A stretch of 32,339 bases of DNA from Planctomycetota bacterium. GTDB lineage: Bacteria > Planctomycetota > PUPC01 > DSUN01. Where the stretch lies: the NCBI GenBank assembly GCA_016872855.1, contig VGYV01000008.1:1-32339 (forward strand), in the 5' to 3' direction. This document shows, in pieces, positions 17,840-26,781 of this stretch (positions are counted from its first letter, which is position 1; each line of letters opens with the position of its first letter). Under the pieces are notes generated by a model. It was not told where the DNA came from and made no database searches. It was given only the letters and a program-made list of their open reading frames with translations. The position numbers and the translations under genes are program-made.

Positions 17840-18093
17840 GGGGAAAAGCGCGGAAAGGGGGCACTTTCGGCTGGATTTCCCCAAGGTACGCCGCAAGGCT
17901 CGGCGGCGTTGCCGATTCCTGGTTGGCTCCGCAAGGGATTGGTGACGCACTGCTTCCGTGGGGCGCCTGGGAGCGATCCTGCTTACTCGCCGGCCCGGTA
18001 TACGGCAGTTCCTGCCGCTTGTCGTCGGATGTCTCTCGGCGTCTTGGGCGGGGCTCGCGGCGCGCGGATTATGGGCAAAATGCTGAAAAAGCG

Positions 18094-18122
18094 TTGACTT
18101 TGGTGCTGTAAGCCGGTATCAT
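18094..18122 (+). promoter_or_regulatory. putative sigma70 promoter of nrpR
   Basis: TTGACT-N17-TATCAT, about 60 bp upstream of the GTG start. Confidence 0.6.
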
Positions 18123-18181
18123 CGGGCGGCGTGTGATGCGGTTGATTGGGATCGCGCTGCGGGGGGCAGTTCGAGGAGCCA

Positions 18182-19198
18182 GTGAGCGTGGACGCTAAGG
18201 CGAAGCGGCGAGGCGTGAACATCCTGCGCGCGCTGCGCGACGCGGGGAGGCCGCTGGGCGCGAGCCGTCTGGCTCGCGACCTGGAGGCGATGGGAATCGA
18301 CATGAGCCAGCGGACAGTGCGCTACTACCTGGCGATGCTGGACCGCGAGGGGCTGACGCGCAGTTGCGGGAAGCGTGGGCGCGAGATCACGCCGCTGGGG
18401 GAGCAGGAGGTGGCCAACTCGTTCGTCGCGGAGAAGGTGGGCTTCATCGCAGCGAAGATGGATGAGTTGGCGTGCCAGATGACGTTCCACTCCCGGCGGC
18501 GGAGCGGGACGGTGATAATGAACCTCTCCCTGGTGCCCGCGGCCCACATCCAGGAGGCCGTGGTGGAGATGACGGCGGCGTTCGAGGCGGGGCTCGGGAT
18601 GGGGCGGTTCGTGGCCGTGGGGCGGCCTGGGGAGGTGCTGGGGCGGCACCGGGTGGCGGAGGGCCAATTCGCCATCGGCACAGTGTGCAGCGTGAGCATC
18701 AACGGCATCCTGTTGTCGGAGGGGATTCCGGCGGCCTCCCGGTTCGCCGGGCTGTTGGAGATTTCCGACGGGCAGCCGGTGCGGTTCACCGAGATGATCC
18801 ACTATGACGGGACGAGCCTGGACCCGCTGGAGGTGTTCATCAGCGGGCGTCTGACGTCGGTGCGCCAGGCGGCGCGGACCGGGCACGGGGTGATCGGCGC
18901 GAGCTTTCGGGAGATACCCGCCGTGGCGGCGCCGCGCGTGCGCAAGGTGTGCGCCCGGCTGGCGCAGATTGGTCTGGGCGGCATCCTCCTGGTGGGCAAG
19001 CCGAACCGCCCGCTCCTCGAGGTCCCTGTGCCCGAGGGGCGAGCGGGCCTGGTGGTCGTCGGCGGGCTGAACCCTCTGGCGGCCGTCCAGGAGGCGGGCA
19101 TCCCGACCCACAACAAGGCGCTCACCGGCCTCTACGAGTTCGAGCGCCTGGCCTCCTTCCGCGAGCTTGGGGCGCTGGTCGGGGGCGTGCACGCATGA
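18182..19198 (+). CDS. nrpR: NrpR-family nitrogen regulator (winged helix + DUF128)
   Basis: VDAKAKRRGVNILRALRDAGRPLGASRLARDLEAMGIDMSQRTVRYYLAMLDREGLTRSCGKRGREITPLG HTH; MNLSLVPAAHIQEAV..., VGTVCSVSINGILL-like core, GLNPLAAVQEAGIPT. GTG start behind AGGAG. Confidence 0.82.
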   Translation: MSVDAKAKRRGVNILRALRDAGRPLGASRLARDLEAMGIDMSQRTVRYYLAMLDREGLTRSCGKRGREITPLGEQEVANSFVAEKVGFIAAKMDELACQMTFHSRRRSGTVIMNLSLVPAAHIQEAVVEMTAAFEAGLGMGRFVAVGRPGEVLGRHRVAEGQFAIGTVCSVSINGILLSEGIPAASRFAGLLEISDGQPVRFTEMIHYDGTSLDPLEVFISGRLTSVRQAARTGHGVIGASFREIPAVAAPRVRKVCARLAQIGLGGILLVGKPNRPLLEVPVPEGRAGLVVVGGLNPLAAVQEAGIPTHNKALTGLYEFERLASFRELGALVGGVHA

Positions 19199-20595
19199 GC
19201 GACGCGCGCGAGGCCTGCGGCATCTTCGGCATCTACGGCTATGATGGCGCCGCCCGCCAGGCCTACCTCGGCCTCTACTCCCTCCAGCACCGCGGCGAGG
19301 AGAGCGCCGGCATCGCCGTGTCCGACGACCGCGAGATGCGCTCGAAGCGCGGCATGGGCCACCTCGACGAGGTGCTCAAGCCCGACGACCTCGGCCGCCT
19401 CCACGGCCACATGGCCATCGGCCACGTCCGCTACTCCACCACAGGCTCCCCAAAGCCCCAAAACGTCCAGCCCCTCGTCATCGAGTACTCCCAGGGCCTC
19501 CTCGCCATCGCCCACAACGGCACGCTGACCAACGCCCGCGCCCTCCGCCGCTACTACGAGGGCCGCGGCTCCATCTTCCAGACCTCGACCGACAGCGAGA
19601 TCATCGTCCACCTCATGGCCGACCCCGACCACCTGTGCCTGCCCGACCACCTCGAGCACTGCCTGGCCCACCTCGAGGGCGCCTTCTCCCTGCTCCTGAT
19701 GACAAAGCACCAGCTCATCGTCGCCCGCGACCGCCACGGCTTCCGCCCCCTCTCCCTCGGCGAGCTCCGCTGCTCGCCCGTCGTCGCCAGCGAGACCTGC
19801 GCCTTCGACCTCCTGGGCGCCCGCTACATCCGCGACATCGAGCCCGGCGAGGTCGTGACCGTGGACGAGCGCGGCCTCACCACCCGCCGCTTCGTCCCCC
19901 CCGGCCAGGCCAAGGCCGCCCACTGCATCTTCGAGCACGTCTACTTCGCCCGCCCCGACAGCCGCGTGTTCGGCGACACGTGCCACCTCGTGCGCCAGCG
20001 CCTCGGCGCCCGCCTCGCCGCCGAGCACCCGGTCGAGGCCGACGTCGTGGCCGCCGTGCCCGACTCCGGCCTCCCCGCCGCCCTCGGCTACGCCCGGGCC
20101 AGCGGCATCCCCTTCGACTACGCCTACATCCGCAACCACTACGTCGGCCGCACCTTCATCCAGCCAGCCGAGAGCCAGCGGGGGCTGGGCGTCCGCATCA
20201 AGCTCAACGCCATCGCCGACGTTGTTCGCGGCAAGCGCGTCGTCGTCGTGGACGACTCGATCGTCCGCGGCACCACCTCGCGCACCCGTCTGGGCATGCT
20301 CCGCGAGGCGGGGGCCAGGGAGATACACCTCCGCATCTCCAGCCCGCCCATCCGCCATCCCTGCTACTTCGGCATCGACTTCCCGACCACCCGGGAGTTG
20401 GCGGCCAGCGGGCGTTCGCTCGACCAGATTCGCGACTTCGTCGGCGCCGACTCCCTCGGCTACCTCAGCGTCGAGGGACTCCTCTCCGCTGTCACCCGGC
20501 CGCCTGAGAACTACTGCACCGCCTGCTTCACGGGCGACTACCCCTGCGAGATCACCGAGGCCGTGGAGAAGCTGGGGATGGAGAGTCGAGGATGA
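19195..20595 (+). CDS. purF: amidophosphoribosyltransferase
   Basis: EACGIFGIYG N-terminus, LYSLQHRGEESAGI, HVRYSTTGSP, VVVVDDSIVRGTTSR PRPP motif. ATGA overlap with nrpR. Confidence 0.96.
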   Translation: MSDAREACGIFGIYGYDGAARQAYLGLYSLQHRGEESAGIAVSDDREMRSKRGMGHLDEVLKPDDLGRLHGHMAIGHVRYSTTGSPKPQNVQPLVIEYSQGLLAIAHNGTLTNARALRRYYEGRGSIFQTSTDSEIIVHLMADPDHLCLPDHLEHCLAHLEGAFSLLLMTKHQLIVARDRHGFRPLSLGELRCSPVVASETCAFDLLGARYIRDIEPGEVVTVDERGLTTRRFVPPGQAKAAHCIFEHVYFARPDSRVFGDTCHLVRQRLGARLAAEHPVEADVVAAVPDSGLPAALGYARASGIPFDYAYIRNHYVGRTFIQPAESQRGLGVRIKLNAIADVVRGKRVVVVDDSIVRGTTSRTRLGMLREAGAREIHLRISSPPIRHPCYFGIDFPTTRELAASGRSLDQIRDFVGADSLGYLSVEGLLSAVTRPPENYCTACFTGDYPCEITEAVEKLGMESRG

Positions 20596-20676
20596 CGCGT
20601 GATTCGTGACGCGTGACCAAAGGAAAGCGCAGACCAGTCTCTTCCCTTGTCACGCGTCACGCATCACGCATCACGA
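20593..20676. repeat. heptamer hairpin A (unit TCACGCR)
   Basis: CGCGTGATTCGTGACGCGTGACC - core AAAGGAAAGCGCAGACCAGTCTCTTCCCTT - GTCACGCGTCACGCATCACGCATCACG; starts at the purF stop. Confidence 0.85.
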
Positions 20677-20707
20677 CGACCCAGACAACGGGACAGAGCA
20701 TCGAAGA

Positions 20708-22477
20708 ATGAGCGAACCTGTAGAAGCACTCATCTCCGCCCTCGCGTGCCTCCTTCTCCCTTGCGCCGGTGCGAGGGAGGCAGAGCCCGAGCGCCTTGAG
20801 GGGCCAACAACGGTGACGGTTCAGACCCACAACGGCGAGAGATACACGGACCGCCTGGTGCCGGGCGAATGGCTCGACCGGATCACCTCGACAGACCGGG
20901 GCGGCTCTCTTCGCTTCCCCTACACGAGGGGGTCACACGTGCGCTTCGACTACGACGAACCCCACATGTACCAGCATCTAGATGGCGGGCCGCGAAGGCT
21001 CGTTGGCATCGAGGTCCGCCGCGCCGGGGAGATGAAGCTCCTACAGCGGGCGGTTGACGACGGGGTGAACCCGCTGACCGTTTGGTACGACCCGGCGCCC
21101 GAGGCCCCCTTCCCGGCAATCCCCGAGGGCGTCCAGGTCGCGCTCCTCGTCGGCTCAGGGAAGAAGGCGAAGTGGGACGAGTTGCTCGCGGCGTGCCCGC
21201 ACCTGTGGGCGCTCTCGGTCAGTGGCGAGCCGCCGCCTCCCCAGGTGCTGGCGCGCCTGAAGCGGCTCTCCTCCCTTCGCCTGCACGTCTTCGGCGCCAC
21301 CCTGCGCGACCTCTCTTGGGCCGCCGAGATGTCCGACCTGAGGGTCCTGCACCTCGAGGGGCCGCTCGAGATCACGGACCTGCGGCCGCTCAGCGGCCTG
21401 CGGAAGCTCCAGGCGCTCACCTTGACTGCTTGCCCGGGCCTTTCCGACCTCGGGCCGCTGCGCCACATGCCCCACCTTGCCAGGCTCAGCTTGAGGCTCT
21501 GGGGCTACTCCGGGTTGCCCATGAACAACGCATTGACCGACCTGTCGCCCCTGGCCGACGTGCCGAACCTCGAGGAGCTAAGCATCGAGGGGCTGTGGAG
21601 CCTGCGCGACCTCGGGCCTCTGCCCAAGCTGCGCCGCCTCCAGGCCCTCGAGCTGGCGGCGCCTCGGGTCTCGGACGTCAAGCCCCTCGGCCAGTGCGCC
21701 GGCCTCAGGAGATTGCGCGTCGTGAGCGTCAAGGTGTCGGACCTCGCGCCCCTGGCCTCGCTCGCCGAGCTGCGCCACCTCGACATCCACTCGCCGCGGT
21801 CATTGGGCGGCCCCGTCGTCCCCGAGGGCATTGCCGCCCTCGGCGCACTCAAGCGCCTCGAGAGCCTCCGCCTAAACGCGCCCGTCGAGGACCTCGGGCC
21901 GCTCGCCCACCTGCGCAATCTCACGCAACTCGAGCTCGCCGATTGCCACCAGGTCAGGAATCTCAAGCCGGTCGGCACGCTCCCGGCGCTGGCCGGCCTG
22001 AAGCTGAAGAACTGCGGCCAGGTCGCCGACCTCGCGCCCCTGGGCGAGCTGGCAAGCCTGGGGTCCCTGCATCTGGACTCCCTGAGCCGCGTCACGGACC
22101 TCGCGCCTCTGGCGCGCCTGGCCGCCCTCGAGGACCTCAGGCTCCGGTCCTGCGGAGGCATCGCGGACCTCAGCCCCCTCGCGCAGATGCGCGGCCTGAC
22201 GAACCTCGAGCTGCTCGCGTGCAGCAAGCTGGCCGACCTCACGCCGCTGGTGGGCCTCCAGCGCCTGCGCTCGCTCTGGCTCGTCGCCTGCCCGGAGGTG
22301 AGCGACCTGAAGCCCCTGGCCTTTCTCCCGAACCTCGAGAGGCTCGGCTTCTGGAACTGCGATAGGGTGAGAGACATCTCGCCGCTCCGCCACATGCTCC
22401 GGCGCGGCGGGCGGCTCATGCACAACAAAGACCTCGAGCAGCAGGCAGAGCGCCTGCGTGCAGGGGGGGACTTCTGA
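20708..22477 (+). CDS. leucine-rich-repeat protein with N-terminal signal/lipoprotein-like segment
   Basis: Many L-x2-L-x-L repeats of internalin style (VSDLAPLASLAELRHLDI, VTDLAPLARLAALEDLRLRSCGG); LISALACLLLPCAGA at the N-terminus. Confidence 0.8.
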   Translation: MSEPVEALISALACLLLPCAGAREAEPERLEGPTTVTVQTHNGERYTDRLVPGEWLDRITSTDRGGSLRFPYTRGSHVRFDYDEPHMYQHLDGGPRRLVGIEVRRAGEMKLLQRAVDDGVNPLTVWYDPAPEAPFPAIPEGVQVALLVGSGKKAKWDELLAACPHLWALSVSGEPPPPQVLARLKRLSSLRLHVFGATLRDLSWAAEMSDLRVLHLEGPLEITDLRPLSGLRKLQALTLTACPGLSDLGPLRHMPHLARLSLRLWGYSGLPMNNALTDLSPLADVPNLEELSIEGLWSLRDLGPLPKLRRLQALELAAPRVSDVKPLGQCAGLRRLRVVSVKVSDLAPLASLAELRHLDIHSPRSLGGPVVPEGIAALGALKRLESLRLNAPVEDLGPLAHLRNLTQLELADCHQVRNLKPVGTLPALAGLKLKNCGQVADLAPLGELASLGSLHLDSLSRVTDLAPLARLAALEDLRLRSCGGIADLSPLAQMRGLTNLELLACSKLADLTPLVGLQRLRSLWLVACPEVSDLKPLAFLPNLERLGFWNCDRVRDISPLRHMLRRGGRLMHNKDLEQQAERLRAGGDF

Positions 22478-22502
22478 CCCGTCCGCCCAGGGCGCCGCCT
22501 GG

Positions 22503-22553
22503 CCCTGCCAGCCCCCCGAGGCGCTGGAGAAGCGGGGGATGGAGTGCAGGTGA
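22503..22553 (+). pseudogene. relic of a purF 3' end
   Basis: PCQPPEALEKRGMECR-stop vs purF end PCEITEAVEKLGMESRG-stop; 35/42 nt identical over 14 codons. Confidence 0.65.
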
Positions 22554-22562
22554 GGAGAAGAC

Positions 22563-22654
22563 CAGTCGGCAGTCGGCAGACGGCAGTCGGCAGGAAGACG
22601 ACAGACGGTGTTTTGGTCTTCACTGCCTACTGCCGAGTGCCTCCTGCCGACTGC
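22563..22654. repeat. heptamer hairpin B (unit RGTCGGCA)
   Basis: CAGTCGGCAGTCGGCAGACGGCAGTCGGCAGGAAGAC - GACAGACGGTGTTTTG - GTCTTCACTGCCTACTGCCGAGTGCCTCCTGCCGACTGC. Confidence 0.85.
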
Positions 22655-22679
22655 GCCAAGATGAGAGAAAGCGCGAGAG

Positions 22680-23840
22680 ATGACCGAAGCCCATGAAGCC
22701 GTCATTGCCCTCGAGGATGGCCGCCTCTTCCCCGGCCGCTCCTTCGGCGCGCCTGGCACCCGCACCGGCGAGGTGGTCTTCAACACCTCCATGACAGGCT
22801 ACCAGGAAATCCTCACCGACCCCTCCTACTCCAACCAGATCGTCACGATGACCTATCCGCTGATCGGCAACTACGGGGTGAACCCCGACGACGTGGAGTC
22901 GGGCCGCATCCAGGCCGAGGGGCTCATCGTCAAGGAGGCCTGCCGCATCCCCAGCAACTGGCGGTCGCGCCAGTCGCTGCCCGACTACCTGGCCGCCCAG
23001 GGCGTCATCGGCATCGAGGGGGTGGACACCCGCGCCCTCACCCTCCACATCCGCACGGCGGGCGCGATGAAGGCCGCAATCTCCACCAACGGCCATTCCC
23101 CCGATGAGCTTGTCGCCATGGCCCGCGCCTGGCCCGGCCTCGTCGGCCGCGACATCGTCGAGGGCGTCACCTGCCGAGAGCCCTACCAATGGGATTCAGC
23201 CATTGCCGATTGCAGATTGCAGATTGCAGATTGCAGATCGGAAATCGGAAATCGGAAATCGGGAATCGGAAATCAACGCTTCGATGTGGTGGCCTACGAC
23301 TTCGGGGCGAAGCATAACATCCTCCGCCTCCTCGCCGCAAGCGGATGCCGGGTCACTGTGGTGCCCGCATACACCCCGGCCGCCGAGGCCCTGGCCCTGA
23401 AGCCTGATGGCGTGCTACTCTCGAACGGCCCCGGCGACCCTGCGGCCCTCACGCGCATCATGCCCGAGGTGCGCAAGCTCATCGGCGAGATCCCCATCTT
23501 CGGAATCTGCCTCGGACACCAGCTCCTCGGCCTCGCTCTGGGCGGCAAGACCTTCAAGCTCAAGTTCGGCCACCGCGGCGCAAACCAGCCCGTCCGCGAG
23601 CTTGCCACAGGCCGCGTGGACATCACGAGCCAGAACCACGGCTTCTGCGTGGACATCAAATCGCTTCCCGCTGACGAGGTGGAGCTGACCCACGTGAATC
23701 TGGACGACGGGACCCTCGAAGGCTTCCGCCACCGCAAGCTCCCCCTCTTCGCAGTCCAGTACCACCCCGAGGCCTCCCCCGGCCCGCACGACGCGAGCCA
23801 TTTGTTTGAGCGATTCGTCGGCATGATGGACAGGAGATGA
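22680..23840 (+). CDS. carA: carbamoyl-phosphate synthase small subunit, with repeat-derived insertion
   Basis: [85 protein letters not shown]. Confidence 0.96.
   Translation: MTEAHEAVIALEDGRLFPGRSFGAPGTRTGEVVFNTSMTGYQEILTDPSYSNQIVTMTYPLIGNYGVNPDDVESGRIQAEGLIVKEACRIPSNWRSRQSLPDYLAAQGVIGIEGVDTRALTLHIRTAGAMKAAISTNGHSPDELVAMARAWPGLVGRDIVEGVTCREPYQWDSAIADCRLQIADCRSEIGNRKSGIGNQRFDVVAYDFGAKHNILRLLAASGCRVTVVPAYTPAAEALALKPDGVLLSNGPGDPAALTRIMPEVRKLIGEIPIFGICLGHQLLGLALGGKTFKLKFGHRGANQPVRELATGRVDITSQNHGFCVDIKSLPADEVELTHVNLDDGTLEGFRHRKLPLFAVQYHPEASPGPHDASHLFERFVGMMDRR
23204..23274. repeat. heptamer array inside carA (GATTGCA)n + (AATCGGA)n
   Basis: GATTGCAGATTGCAGATTGCAGATTGCAGATCGGAAATCGGAAATCGGAAATCGGGAATCGGAAATC, encodes [26 protein letters not shown] in frame. 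Confidence 0.9.
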
Positions 23841-23844
23841 GGGC

Positions 23845-23970
23845 GTGTCGCCCAAATGGTCAACTCGTTGGGAGTCCCGCCTTCAGGCGGTCTTCTCTCG
23901 CCCCAATCCGCCTAAAGGCGGGACTCCGAACGGGGTTGATCCCCTGAACTGGGTTTGGGCGATGCGCCCA
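23845..23970. repeat. large imperfect palindrome after carA containing the GGAGTCCYGCCTTCAGGCRG motif
   Basis: GGAGTCCCGCCTTCAGGCGG (23871-23890) vs CCGCCTAAAGGCGGGACTCC (23908-23927), one mismatch; outer arms CGCCCAAA...CAACTCGTT / AACGGGGTTGA...TTTGGGCG. Confidence 0.8.
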
Positions 23971-23980
23971 TGAGTTTTGG

Positions 23981-24136
23981 CTCCCCACCGATCTTGTGTC
24001 GGTGGGAGCAGGGATTGACAGCTAGAGCCACGCACCCACCCCCCGCCCCCCTCCCTTTCAGGGAGGGGGCAGGGGGAGGGTAGGGCCACGCGGTAGCTTC
24101 CAATCCCCCGCCCCACCGAGACAAGCTCGGTGGGGG
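23981..24136. repeat. three consecutive GC-rich hairpins
   Basis: CCCACCGATCTTGTGTCGGTGGG; CCGCCCCCCTCCCTTTCAGGGAGGGGGCAGG; CCCCACCGAGACAAGCTCGGTGGGG. Confidence 0.8.
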
Positions 24137-24149
24137 CGATGGGACGTCT

Positions 24150-24184
24150 GAAATCGGCAATCGGAAATCGGAAATCGGAAATCC
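24150..24184. repeat. heptamer array (AATCGGA)n upstream of guaA
   Basis: GAAATCGGCAATCGGAAATCGGAAATCGGAAATCC; same unit as the array inside carA. Confidence 0.85.
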
Positions 24185-24187
24185 GCT

Positions 24188-25810
24188 ATGACCCACGACA
24201 CGATCCTTATCCTCGATTTCGGCTCGCAATACAGCCAGCTCATCGCGCGGCGGGTGCGCGAGCACCACGTCTACTGCCGCCTCGAGCCGTGCAACGTGCC
24301 CTTCGAGCGCATCCGCGCCCTGCAACCGAGGGGAATTATCCTGTCGGGCGGGCCGTCGAGCGTCTGGGCCGCGGGCGCGCCCACGTGTGACCCCGCCGTG
24401 CTCGACCTGGGCGTGCCGGTGCTGGGCATCTGCTACGGCATGCAGCTCCTGGCCCAGATGGCCGGCGGCCGCGTCGAGGGCGGCCACGCCGGCGAATACG
24501 GCCCCGCCACCATCGAGATCATCGCAGACGACAGACGGCAGACGGCAGACGGCAGACGGCAGACGGCAGAGAGCAGAGCTAAGCAAGAGGCGAGCGTGCC
24601 GGTCGCGGCTGCCAGCCTGTTCGCCGGTTGCGAGGCCACCGAGAAGGTGTGGATGAGCCACGGCGACCGCGTGGTCGAGCTGCCGCCCGGCGCGGCCGTC
24701 ACGGCTCGCACCCCCACGGTCGAGGTCGCCGCCTTCGCCGACCCGGCCCGCCGCATCTACGCCGTGCAGTTCCACCCCGAGGTGAGCCACACGCCCCAGG
24801 GCAGCCGCATGCTCCACAACTTCCTCTTCGACATCTGCGGCTGCAAGGGCGATTGGACCATGGCCTCGTTCGTCGCGGAGGCCGTGGCCGACATCAAGCA
24901 GCGGGTCGGCGCCGACCGCGTCGTCTGCGGCCTCAGCGGCGGCGTGGACTCCACAGTCGTGGCCACGCTCATCCACCGCGCCATTGGCGACCAACTGACC
25001 TGCATCTTCGTGGACAACGGGGTGCTGCGCGCCGGCGAGGCCGAAGAGGTCGTGCGCATGGCCCGCGACGACATCAGGCTGAACCTGGATGCGGTGGACG
25101 CCGCCGAGCGCTTCCTTGGCCGCCTGGCCGGGCTGAGCGACCCCGAGGAGAAGCGGCTGGCCATCGGCGACGAATTCGTCCGCGTCTTCACCGAGGAGGC
25201 CGAGCGGCTTGGCGGCGCGCGCTTCCTGGCCCAGGGCACGCTGTTCCCCGACCTCATCGAAAGCAAGTCGGCCTTCGGCGGGCCGTCCGCCCGCATCAAG
25301 AGCCACCACAACGTCGGCGGCATGCCCGCCTGGAGCCAGTTCCAGCTCATCGAGCCGTTGCGCGAGCTGTTCAAGGACGAGGTGCGCGAGCTGGGCAGGG
25401 AGCTTGGCCTCCCTCACGGCATCCTGCACCGTCAGCCCTTTCCCGGCCCAGGGTTGGCCGTGCGCGTCGTGGGGGAGGTCACTCGCTCGGGGCTGAGCAT
25501 CCTGCGCGAAGCCGATCTCATCGTGCAGGAGGAGATGCGGAAGTGGGAGCACTACGGCACCATCTGGCAGTCGTTCGCCGTCCTCCTCCCCGTCAAGAGC
25601 GTCGGCGTGATGGGCGACGCGCGGACCTACGAATTCGCCGTCGCGGTCCGCGTGGTCTCCAGCCGCGACGGGATGACGGCCGATTGGGTGCGGCTGCCCT
25701 ACGACCTGATGGCGCGCCTCTCGGCCCGCATCATCAACGAGGTGGACGGCGTGAACCGCGTGCTCTACGACATCAGCTCGAAGCCGCCGAGCACGATTGA
25801 ATGGGAGTGA
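24188..25810 (+). CDS. guaA: GMP synthase (glutamine-hydrolysing), with repeat-derived insertion
   Basis: [46 protein letters not shown]-terminal [12 protein letters not shown]. Confidence 0.97.
   Translation: MTHDTILILDFGSQYSQLIARRVREHHVYCRLEPCNVPFERIRALQPRGIILSGGPSSVWAAGAPTCDPAVLDLGVPVLGICYGMQLLAQMAGGRVEGGHAGEYGPATIEIIADDRRQTADGRRQTAESRAKQEASVPVAAASLFAGCEATEKVWMSHGDRVVELPPGAAVTARTPTVEVAAFADPARRIYAVQFHPEVSHTPQGSRMLHNFLFDICGCKGDWTMASFVAEAVADIKQRVGADRVVCGLSGGVDSTVVATLIHRAIGDQLTCIFVDNGVLRAGEAEEVVRMARDDIRLNLDAVDAAERFLGRLAGLSDPEEKRLAIGDEFVRVFTEEAERLGGARFLAQGTLFPDLIESKSAFGGPSARIKSHHNVGGMPAWSQFQLIEPLRELFKDEVRELGRELGLPHGILHRQPFPGPGLAVRVVGEVTRSGLSILREADLIVQEEMRKWEHYGTIWQSFAVLLPVKSVGVMGDARTYEFAVAVRVVSSRDGMTADWVRLPYDLMARLSARIINEVDGVNRVLYDISSKPPSTIEWE
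24524..24580. repeat. heptamer array inside guaA (GACGGCA)n
   Basis: GCAGACGACAGACGGCAGACGGCAGACGGCAGACGGCAGACGGCAGAGAGCAGAGCT; encodes [26 protein letters not shown] in frame. Confidence 0.9.
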
Positions 25811-25813
25811 GCC

Positions 25814-25915
25814 GTCGTGCCGCGTCCCGCGTCCCGCGTGCCAAGAGAGGAGCAAAGCCTGGCCTTCTCTTGCCTTGGCACGCGGGACGCGGCACGAGGC
25901 ACGCGACCCGGAATT
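25814..25915. repeat. heptamer hairpin G (units CGCGTCC / GGCACGC)
   Basis: TGCCGCGTCCCGCGTCCCGCGTGCC - AAGAGAGGAGCAAAGCCTGGCCTTCTCTTGCCTT - GGCACGCGGGACGCGGCACGAGGCACGCG. Confidence 0.88.
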
Positions 25916-25928
25916 GTGGATGGCCGCG

Positions 25929-26654
25929 ATGATTGCAATCGTTGACTACGGCCTCGGCAATCTGAAGAGCGTGAAAAGCGCCTGTGATCGTCTCGGCGTC
26001 GATGGGACGGTCACGTCGGATGCCGCCGCCATTCTGGGGGCCGACGGTGTGATCTTCCCCGGCGTCGGGGCCTTCCAGCGCGCGATGGAGAACCTGGGCA
26101 AGTTGGGCCTCGTCGAGCCATTGCGCCAGGTCGCCCACTCGGGCAGGCCATTCCTCGGCATCTGCCTGGGCCTCCAGCTCCTCTTCGCCGAAAGCTCCGA
26201 GCACGGGCACCACGAGGGACTGAACATCATCCCAGGCAAGGTCGTGCGCTTCGAGCCAGGAGCCGGCCGAAGACTGCCTGAAGGCAGGACTCCAAACTCG
26301 AGCGCGTCTGCGTTCGGAGTCCTGCCTTCAGGCAGTCTTGGGGGGCCGCCAGGCGCGGACGAGCCGCTGAAGGCCCTCAAGGTGCCCCACATGGGCTGGA
26401 ACCAGGTGAGGCAGGAGCGGCCATCGCCCCTCTTCGAGGGGGTGCCCGACCGCAGCTTCTTCTACTTCGCCCACTCGTACTACGCGGAGCCGGACGATGC
26501 CGCCGTCGCCATCGGCTCGACCGAGTACGGCGTTCGCTTCGCCTCGGCGGTCCAGAAGGGCAACGTCTTCGCCACGCAGTTCCACCCCGAGAAGTCGGGG
26601 CCGGTGGGGCTGAGGATGCTCGAGAATTTCTGTGGGTTGTGCAGACGCCGTTGA
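25929..26654 (+). CDS. hisH: imidazole glycerol phosphate synthase glutaminase subunit, with repeat-derived insertion
   Basis: MIAIVDYGLGNLKSVKSA; FLGICLGLQLLFAES; VPHMGWNQV; ATQFHPEKSGPVGLRMLENF. Confidence 0.95.
   Translation: MIAIVDYGLGNLKSVKSACDRLGVDGTVTSDAAAILGADGVIFPGVGAFQRAMENLGKLGLVEPLRQVAHSGRPFLGICLGLQLLFAESSEHGHHEGLNIIPGKVVRFEPGAGRRLPEGRTPNSSASAFGVLPSGSLGGPPGADEPLKALKVPHMGWNQVRQERPSPLFEGVPDRSFFYFAHSYYAEPDDAAVAIGSTEYGVRFASAVQKGNVFATQFHPEKSGPVGLRMLENFCGLCRRR
26270..26339. repeat. perfect 24-bp inverted repeat inside hisH
   Basis: AAGACTGCCTGAAGGCAGGACTCC (26270-26293) / GGAGTCCTGCCTTCAGGCAGTCTT (26316-26339); motif shared with 23871-23894. Confidence 0.92.
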
Positions 26655-26755
26655 GAGGATGAATGGTTGGGTGGATGAATGGATGAATGAAAGAGAGACC
26701 GAGTTCCGCTCTTCTCTCACCCATCCATTCCTCCATTCATCCAGCCATCCTCGCC
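26653..26755. repeat. heptamer/octamer hairpin H (unit GGATGAAT)
   Basis: GAGGATGAATGGTTGGGTGGATGAATGGATGAATG - AAAGAGAGACCGAGTTCCGCTCTTCTCTC - ACCCATCCATTCCTCCATTCATCCAGCCATCCTC. Confidence 0.88.
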
Positions 26756-26781
26756 GAGACCGAGGAGAAGACCACTAGGGC

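Noticed and set aside
17853-17868. GAAAG-N6-CTTTC inverted repeat as an NrpR site upstream of nrpR
   Set aside because: Short and single; it lacks the shared placement seen for GGCAA-N3-TTGCC, so not strong enough to call.
16076-18097. 673-aa plus-strand ORF antisense to the gltB-like gene
   Set aside because: Ala/Gly/Val/Asp-rich shadow frame of a well-supported gene on the other strand; high-GC antisense ORF artefact.
23912-25855. 647-aa reverse ORF antisense to guaA
   Set aside because: Shadow ORF with biased composition; guaA is unambiguous.
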